Below, piece after piece: positions 62,197 to 64,000 of a stretch of 64,000 nucleotides of DNA; within the stretch, counting starts at the first letter, position 1; every line of letters begins with the position of its first letter. This DNA is from Apostichopus japonicus (lineage: Eukaryota; Echinodermata; Holothuroidea; Aspidochirotida; Stichopodidae). The stretch lies in contig NC_092563.1 of NCBI RefSeq assembly GCF_037975245.1, positions 6,017,501 to 6,081,500 on the forward strand. Reading direction: 5' to 3'. Under the pieces are notes generated by a model, which ran no database searches, was not told the DNA's origin, and saw nothing but the letters and a program-made list of their open reading frames with translations. Both the position numbers and the translations under genes were made by a program.

Positions 62197-62285
62197 TTCA
62201 GGGAGTCTTCCACACTGTTAAGCTTTTAAGCTTTATGGAAGACTTCCCTCCACTTTGTACTTTTGTGGCAAACAAATAAATAAAT
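62197..62285. repeat. Hairpin plus AAAT tail, likely retroelement 3' end
   Basis: AGGGAGTCTTCCACA and TATGGAAGACTTCCCT form a stem around an AAGCTTTTAAGCTTT loop. This is followed by AACAAATAAATAAATATA. A 3' hairpin with a short tandem tail is typical of LINE-like elements; no coding part is present. Confidence 0.45.
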
Positions 62286-62759
62286 ATATAGTTAGGCTTC
62301 CAATGGTGTTTGTTAAGTTTCGTGTGCATTGTTCATCGTCATGAGCAAAGCAACGGTAGGCCTACAAAGCGTTCGCAAGTTTGGCTGGGAGCCTAGAACA
62401 CTACTTTGACAAAACCGAAAATGGAATAAAGCGGAATAAAAAAGTGTGTTATGATGTTAGTGTAATGTAGAGGGGATTTCCCAATTAAATATCTTCATAT
62501 AGGCTACTTTCCTTGTTCGCATACATTGTGTATAGCCTACAGTATACACTATACCGAGACTCTATTGTATATACATTTAGCGATTTTTCATGGAAAAGCT
62601 AACGATGGTTTATTTGGATTTTCACACCTTTGAATTTATTCGATAAACAGTTTATTCCTCGATGACCTCAGACTTGAAGCTCAATCCCCTTTATTGTAAG
62701 CAACAGTAGCCTATGCAAGCGAATACTTAGCAGTAAAATGGCTGCCACCATCTGCATGA

Positions 62760-63545
62760 CCGAACGAATCCATACCTGGGTGCTTGACGACTGACCGACC
62801 ATCTGACCGACTGAATTATGGCATGATTTCATGGGCCCCGGCGAGCTTGAAGGAAAAACTGACTGACCAATTGACCGACTGGCCAAGGGGATGATTTCAT
62901 GCAGGAAACCCGAACCGACTGGCCGTCGAATCGACTGAATAATTCCACAGATACTTGAAGAGATGACCGATTGACTGACTGACTTACGGACCGACCCACT
63001 AACGGGACGACCAATATAATCGATGGGGGCCGACAGAAATTAGGCTAAGAAGAATGACCGACCTGCTACATAACTGAATGATTTTATGGTAGCCGGCATG
63101 GAATGGCTGAACCAACTGACCAATGAACCGACCGGATGATTACATGTACACTTGAAGGGAAGACCCACTGACCCACTAACTGAATAAAAAATGACTGGAT
63201 GATTTCAATTGAGCCTAAAGTCGTATAAGATTAATTTGACTGGTCGACATGCTGATCGACTGAATGATCATATTGAAGTGGAATCGATTTGGAACATACT
63301 GCAGGAATAACTAACTGAACGCATGAGCACACGACCGAATGAACCACTGAGTAACTCAATGTATGTCTGCTTGATTGACTCTTACATCGACCTGACTAAT
63401 CGACTAACTGACTGATTGATTGATTGATTGATTGATTGACTGAGTGAGTGAGTGACTGAGTGACTGATTGGCTGGTTGACTGACTGACCAACCGACCGAC
63501 TAACCGAATGGCTGATTGACTGACTGTATAACTGACTGATTGTGG
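62760..63545. repeat. Degenerate GACTGACC minisatellite and GATT microsatellite
   Basis: Repeated GACCGACTGAATGATT-like strings with interspersed longer units (ATGATTTCATG, CTTGAAG), ending in a purer GATT/GAGT tract (63408-63480). It keeps some minus-strand frames open with Ser/Gln/Val-rich text; these are taken as repeat artefacts. Confidence 0.8.
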
Positions 63546-63567
63546 ATGGTGATTGTATGTCCAGAGG

Positions 63568-63638
63568 TTCGAATATATATATATATATATATATAGGCCT
63601 ATATATATATATGTATATGTATATATATATAGGCCTAT

Positions 63639-63695
<57 letters not shown>

Positions 63696-63712
63696 TATAT
63701 GATTGATATATA
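63568..63712. repeat. AT microsatellite with AGGCCT interruptions
   Basis: TA dinucleotide runs interrupted by palindromic ATAGGCCTAT and by GTATATGT. Likely prone to length change. Confidence 0.9.
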
Positions 63713-64000
63713 TAGTGTCTGATTGTATGGTGACGGGGCGACCTGTGGTGGATCTTGTCTTTAGGTAATTATATTTTCCCGACTGGGCCCGTCCACGAGC
63801 TAATTCCCCACCCCACCCAACATCACTGTCGTTTCTCAATCGCTTCTTTACGTCCATATATTTAGCTATTTTTCAGCTCTGTGTTAAAAAGTTCATGTTA
63901 CAACTCCTCGTAGCAACAGGCTTCATTTATTACACATAAAAAAAAGCCGTTCCTGAAGGACCTCCTAATAGAGCTAGAAAAGGATAACATTGTATGGCAT
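63713..64000. other. Right edge of window
   Basis: No recognisable feature. Confidence 0.5.

Noticed and set aside
63396-63857. 153-codon Ser/Gln and Tyr/Ile-rich frame
   Set aside because: Translation of simple repeats.

Overview
This is eukaryotic DNA: AT-rich, intron-containing and crowded with non-autonomous DNA transposons, G/C homopolymer runs and minisatellites. The gene content (a long array of HYR, hyalin-repeat, modules and a secreted Reeler-domain protein) points to a marine deuterostome invertebrate. An echinoderm is most likely, because hyalin-type HYR arrays are best known from sea urchins and their relatives. The species cannot be fixed from the sequence.

Main gene, minus strand, 44861 down past 2152: a secreted HYR-repeat (hyalin-like) protein. 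Exon 1 (44789-44861) encodes a signal peptide. An 8.1 kb intron follows, then 31 exons that each encode one HYR domain. Every junction is phase 1, so any domain exon can be gained, lost or skipped without a frameshift. The visible coding sequence sums to 8002 nt (about 2667 residues). No terminal exon or stop codon is visible, so the gene runs off the left edge. The first nine domains (36.7-22.9 kb) are diverse and ancient-looking. The next block (21.9-14.3 kb) is built from two six-cysteine exon types (C and D) in ~1.68 kb tandem units. The last block (13.4-2.2 kb) alternates two two-cysteine exon types (A and B) in a perfect A-B-A-B series made by several recent duplications. Exon fragments in introns record the breakpoints.

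Second gene, minus strand, 55509 to at least 50040: three exons that together encode a signal peptide and one complete Reeler domain. Its third exon ends at a phase 1 donor and the next exon was not found. Phase 1 is also the phase of every HYR exon, so a Reeler-HYR read-through transcript is formally possible, although the separate signal-peptide exon at 44.8 kb argues for two genes.

Mobile DNA: several hAT-like non-autonomous elements with clear 8-bp target-site duplications (16878-18492, 41532-42319, 48754-49838, 53531-53906, 58481-59564); a family with 5-bp duplications (9343-11495, 60105-61961, and a copy cut by the window start at 1-1612); a 364-bp retroposon-like insert present twice with a hammerhead-like motif; and an inverted-repeat-bounded element filled with a GATATC/GAATTC satellite (35444-36320). 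Two 1.08 kb hAT copies both carry the same nested smaller element but have different target-site duplications, so the composite moved as one unit. A ~100-bp GC-rich module recurs ten times inside four element families with otherwise different termini. A 2.2 kb minisatellite with a 57-bp unit sits in one intron of the HYR gene. From 55.5 to 64 kb I see no host gene, only repeats and simple sequence.
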